Positions 59,665-64,000 of a DNA stretch of 64,000 nt are shown here, in pieces. Origin of the DNA: Sclerotinia nivalis (taxonomy: Eukaryota; Ascomycota; Leotiomycetes; Helotiales; Sclerotiniaceae). The position numbers and the translations under genes are program-made. Where the stretch lies: the NCBI GenBank assembly GCA_029531795.1, contig JAPEIS010000006.1, forward strand, positions 1 through 64,000. The letters run 5' to 3'. Within the stretch, counting starts at the first letter, position 1, and each line of letters opens with the position of its first letter. The notes beneath the pieces are model-generated. The model saw only the letters and a list, made by a program, of their open reading frames with translations, was not told the DNA's origin and ran no database searches.

Positions 59665-61328
59665 TTTGAATTTACAGTGGATGGTTTCTTAGACAGGAAA
59701 AGGAATGTAAGGTGTCAGGCTCGAATAAAATAAACAAATAATTCCAAGTTCGCAGAGCAAACAATAAAAAATAAACAACCAGAAAGAACAATGAAGAGAA
59801 TAGGAGCTAAGGAGGTAAGAAGCCGAAGAAAGTCTCGTCGGGCTCGCCAACGATGTGCCGGAGTTCGATTCAGAATAGAAGGGAGTAAGGTGAAAAAAGA
59901 ATCGGTGCAGGTACGAGGAGAAAAAGGGCTTCCCGATTACTGCATAATTGGGACATACTTAATTGGGACATACTTGATAGAAGTGAAAAGGTGGAAGGAT
60001 CTTCCAAAATCAACACCCATCGTTGTATGCCATGAGCCTTGTTCCGAGCGTTTTCCATCGATATCCTCTTAAATACAAGGATCCACATGTATTATACTGA
60101 GACTTTCCATTGAACTGGACCGACAATGGTGATAACGGAGCATTTCTGTCCCCACTTATACGGGATGCGGACTTGGTGGACTATTTCATGGGCTTGGGGA
60201 TTCTCAGAATTTTAATCGCCAAGTTGTTAGTCTCGTCCGTTGTCAGAGGCACGGTTTTCATTATGAAAAGACCTAGGCTACTTGATTCACTGCTTGATAC
60301 TCGTCACTTGAAGCATCAAGTATCGTTCGACTGAGAAAAATCTGCAAGGTGTCGCTTGTTGAAATGCAAAATACAAGAAAAGAAAAAATGATATATCTTT
60401 TTTTTAAAAGACGTGGATTTAAGGTTAAAGTATCGGTAGCGACCTTGTGAAACGCAAGTGCTGGTAAGTCGATGGTGTTTGAAGTGGTAGGTTGACAGCT
60501 TGGCAGTGATTGACAGGCAAAATACTGGTTAGCCTTAAAAGCTTTTAGATTAAAATGGATGATTCGGTGTCAAGGAATTAGTACCGAGAATATTCTAGTC
60601 CAGGGCTATAGGGAGCCCATATTTCGGAAGTCAATGCATTTTCTCGAGTCCTGCTTGCTCAGGAGTCTGTACGTAGGTATGCAGACATCACACCAACTTT
60701 GGCGAAAGAGATAACAGTATGAACATTCAATGCAATAATGCCCGTTGTATCATCAATAAGAACGAGTAATAATTGGAAGCTTGGGTCAATGTAATCAATA
60801 TAGGGGAAGAACCTAAACTCAAAACTTTCAGGGTGAAAACATCTTGTCACCTGAATGAAACATTTCTTAACAAAGTCATTGAAGCATGGGCCTTTAATTG
60901 CTTAACATAAACCTCGGCTGACCTTTTAGTATAGATGAAATACTATGTCAGCCCAAGCATATAGACCCTTAAAGGAAAAGGTATACAAGCAACGAAGTAA
61001 GTTCAAGTATCCAACCCGTAATCAGTGCTGTACTTAAGCCACTGATTTTTGTCCTTTCAAACATCACTTTTTTGGATTTCAAAAATCTTGGCTATACAAT
61101 TTATCCGATGTAGAAATGATGAGGTTTTCCAAACTTCATAGTGATTCGCTCAAAAAATTTGCTGATTTATCGTGTACCATCATCAATCAAGAGGTTCACT
61201 TCTGCCATCTTGATGAAGGTGTAAAAGGTTCTGATACGCTCGACCACTGATGCAGCAGACCATGGACTGGGTTGCGTATGGCAACATTTTATTTTTTGAT
61301 ATGTCGTCTGACCTTATTGTTGCGGAAA
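59665..61328. other. Intergenic region, no gene supported
   Basis: Moderate-GC unique sequence between the transporter pseudogene and the methyltransferase. TTGGGACATACTT is tandemly duplicated near 59950. Frames at 59791-60072, 60110-60334 and 60659-60850 lack motifs and gene-like structure. Promoters of the transporter remnant and the 3' flank of the methyltransferase must lie here. Confidence 0.5.
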
Positions 61329-63185
61329 TTATAGAGGTTTCTGAGCGTAAACTAGTTGATGTGGGTAGTACGAGTGTATTCTGCGATCTCGGGCTGCAGC
61401 ACGAACTTGAGCACTAGGCATACGTCAATTTTCTGAAGCTCAGGTCGAAGCCTTTGGAAGGAATAACAACTTACCAGAACAGTTGAACCTCGGGTAAACT
61501 CATCTATTCAATTCGTCAGTTTCATGTCTCAGTTGACGACCTCTCCAGTTTAGGAAGTTTCATGTAGTAGGACCGACTTACCCCCATTTTGTTTGTGAGA
61601 AGTTGAACGGCAAAACCTTCTAATCCTACATCAAATTGTAACAGGTTCCACTTTCCTAATTCTTGTAACTTCGGATCGTTCGACCATTCTCCCAAAGGCA
61701 TTTTATATGTTTTCTCTTGTAAATTAATGAATCCAGCTTGGCTGATTTTCGAACTCATTGTTGGGCATACATCCATTGATTGACCTGTACGTTCTCCAGC
61801 ATTGTTGAGAAGCTACATTAAGACCATTCGAAGTCAATGGATGTTCAACTAAACTAGGACGGGAAGTATTCTGGATGAAACTTTTTAATACATACCTCAG
61901 CAAACCTATATAATGGACTATTCGGCGGTACAGTGTTGTCATCGGATTTGACATGTAATGATGGCTCTATTTGTTGTATGAATCCTCCTGGCTTTAGATG
62001 TCTAGAATTTATCCATTAGACTGGTACTGCATACCTTCTAATATCTGCAGAGGGACTTACTTAAAAGCTTGCGCGTAGAGTCTGTCCCAATCGGAAATAC
62101 TACCAAAAAGTCCACGAATGTGAATAAAATCAAAGTAATTTGGCGGATAGGTCCATTCTTCTGTAACATCATCTATCTCGAATCTTATGAGGGGCTGGTC
62201 AGTCATTGCAGAAGTACTGTTGTTTCAACTGTCGAGTATTTTACCTGCAATTTGGTGGTACCACTAACGTGGTCAAAGTCAGCATATGTGCAAGGAGAAG
62301 TTAGAAGCTGCAAGATGTGAAGTCGTACAAATATGACGACCATCTTCATGGCAGAAGATGTTTGGAACTTAGTCGGGAGTTTAGGAGTGGGGGAGTACTC
62401 AAACCTAAGAATTAAAAACGGCTACTTACTGTCTGGTTGGATTGGTGATAAGTCTGTCCCAAGAACCGATGCATTTGGGAAAAGGTCAGCAAAGTCAATT
62501 GCCCATATTCCCGTGCCAGTTCCAAGATCTAAAACTCGCTTTCTATCGTGTTAGTTCTTTTTGTGAACACTCCTTGGACTTAGCTTGGTGCGGTTTTACC
62601 TCGACGTTATCCGGTATTGGTGCCACATACAAGGCGCCATCCAGCATCGATAGGTATCGTCGATGACTTTAATATTGTCAACAGCCTTCATTTCTGTACA
62701 CTGAGGAAATATCATCGAGTTACCTGATGTCTATTTGCTCATTTTGCAATTCATCGTTGGGTTGCCTGTTGAGGGTCAGATCTCATAGTCCATTGAGACG
62801 AAACAATCAAACAGGTGAAGACATCACAACTAGTCACTTACCAATAGGCTCCTTCTCTATATGCCTGGTACCTTCTACCGTTTTCAACCCTAAAGGCCAT
62901 GGCACTCGAATCTATTGAATAAGTATCACCTGCTCTATCATTTGCCAGTGTTAACTGCCATTCGTTCGTGACCCCTCTTACTATTGGCCTCAACAATTTC
63001 TCAGAAACGTAGTAGCTTACAGATCATCTTCTTCGGAAGAATAGCTACGGGCAGTAAGGACGGCTTCCTAAAAATGAGACCTATTAGTATTCCATACGCA
63101 CATGTGAAGATCGTCATCCAGAAAGGGATATATGCCGAAGTATTTGTACCTCTTCTTTGGTGTCATCGTTTTCTAATGTAGTCAT
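61329..63185 (-). CDS. LaeA-like SAM-dependent methyltransferase, 12 exons, intact
   Basis: Twelve exons join in frame to 328 residues: 63185-63150, 63067-63021, 62934-62842, 62765-62724, 62666-62600, 62538-62430, 62263-62245, 62183-62061, 62001-61896, 61812-61582, 61503-61475, 61413-61329. All donors begin GT, most GTAAGT-like, and all acceptors are AG. The protein starts [12 protein letters not shown]. It has [15 protein letters not shown] (about residues 45-58), SAM motif [18 protein letters not shown] (97-113), [16 protein letters not shown], then [13 protein letters not shown], and ends [15 protein letters not shown]. This is the full domain order and length of the fungal LaeA/UMTA-like methyltransferase group. 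LaeA itself regulates secondary metabolism in the nucleus. Most paralogues modify unknown substrates, and I infer nothing more specific. A 19-base exon (62263-62245) is unusual. Exon ends were chosen by frame and similarity, so one or two may be off. Confidence 0.85.
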
Positions 63186-64000
63186 AATTCTCGTCGACTA
63201 CTACAATATTTCCAAAAAAAAATCAAAAAATCAAAAAAAAAGATATGGCAGTTCGTGACAGTAATATGTAGCACTGTAAAACTTTTGCAACACACAGTTG
63301 AGGAAGATCAATTCAACGTAAGGCAAGTCCGATGGGAATGGGGAAAATGCCAAAATCCCAAGAGACGAATTCCCGGGTCCTGCGCCATGTCTTAAAATCT
63401 CACTGACCAGGGGACTGTGGTTCGGGTAAAACTTTCTGTGGGAAAACTAAAATGTGTGAGGCGGGCCTGAAAATGAACTCTGATTAATGCGTTGGCATAA
63501 GTTCAAGCCTAGAATATCTGGAAATACGGGGTATTATTCCAATGGTAAAATGGAAGAATGAATCCGTCACTTAATTCAACGGGTTGCAGTGTCTAAACGA
63601 ATGAAAGATGGGGGATAGTTTTTGAAATCAGGGATTATTTTTGGGGATGAAGGAGGGGTTCATAGTTATCCCAGTCATTTCATGCATTGACCCGTTAAAG
63701 TAAAATAAGCCGACCTTCCCGGTTTACTGGGTCGGCCGTCTCCAGAGGCGTGGGTTCATGACAACTAATAAAGGAGTACGGATTAGTTACTTACATATGT
63801 ATGATCAATAACGGAATTGTATCCCATATTGATAGGAAATACTACATATTCCCTAGTGCATACATCGAACTCCAGGAGACTGCTGTATCTTTTCTGCACC
63901 TCATACATGGTTGTGAGGACAACACTCCACTGAAAGTTGCGGAAAAAGTAAAGATTTCCCTCGAAAAAAACGAATTAATTCGTTCGATTGCATAGTAGTG
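63186..64000. other. Methyltransferase upstream region and possible partial exon at the window edge
   Basis: The first 500 bases are the promoter side of the methyltransferase, with A-runs at 63212-63240. On the minus strand, about 63913-63795, a frame reads YSSLLEFDVCTREYVVFPINMGYNSVIDHTY and meets a good donor (GTAAGT at 63793-63788). It could be an exon of a gene continuing past the right edge. A plus frame at 63801-63995 overlaps it. I cannot decide between them. Confidence 0.3.

Noticed and set aside
61522..61954. Two overlapping minus frames (84 and 76 codons) as separate small genes
   Set aside because: The first is exon 10 of the LaeA-like gene running on into its intron. The second covers exon 9/10 in a shifted frame. 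The spliced model accounts for both.
1..64000. CRISPR arrays, bacterial operons or riboswitches
   Set aside because: Telomere, introns, LTR elements and RIP show a eukaryotic chromosome. The short regular repeats found are tandem minisatellites without spacers of constant length.

Overview
This window is a chromosome end of a filamentous ascomycete. It opens with a terminal array of the CCCTAA telomere repeat and runs inward through a subtelomere dominated by transposable elements. Genes on the right have short introns of about 45-170 bases with GTAAGT-type donors, and a LaeA-like methyltransferase is present. Many old elements look mutated almost only by C-to-T and G-to-A changes, with Trp, Gln and Arg codons turned into stops. 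That is the mark of repeat-induced point mutation (RIP), so Pezizomycotina is well supported. A leotiomycete is my guess only.

Layout. 1-185: telomere with degenerate TG-variant repeats. 186-2873: AT-rich subtelomeric tandem repeats. 2874-8511: young Ty3/Gypsy element (Gypsy-1) with a TATAT target duplication. 9059-13963: telomere-linked RecQ-like helicase gene, reading towards the telomere, one frame broken by five stops. 13975-14860: minisatellite and hairpin repeats. 16.2-22.7 kb: RIP-degraded Ty1/Copia element with an unfamiliar retroposon nested inside it (18891-19770). 24516-27602: a decayed, single-frame gene of about 1,029 codons. 27801-35184: Gypsy-2, with an extra antisense gene between pol and the 3' LTR. 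35185-36106: 3' end of a pogo-like DNA transposon.

36264-36985: intact secreted CHRD-domain gene. 38099-39578: small host reading frame split by a young copy of the same retroposon (38425-39527, 14-base target duplication). 41564-50619: complete but decayed pogo-like transposon with 41-base inverted repeats, split by a nested Gypsy-3 (42875-49751). 51705-53556: nearly intact pogo/Fot1-like transposon. 53741-55968: internally deleted Gypsy-4 and an inverted solo LTR of the same family.

From 56.5 kb the sequence becomes ordinary gene space: a medium-chain dehydrogenase/enoyl-reductase-like gene, an MFS transporter pseudogene and an intact 12-exon LaeA-like methyltransferase. These three could be the edge or remnant of a secondary-metabolism cluster next to the telomere. 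Coordinates of old relics are approximate. Family calls come from motifs read by eye, without any database search.
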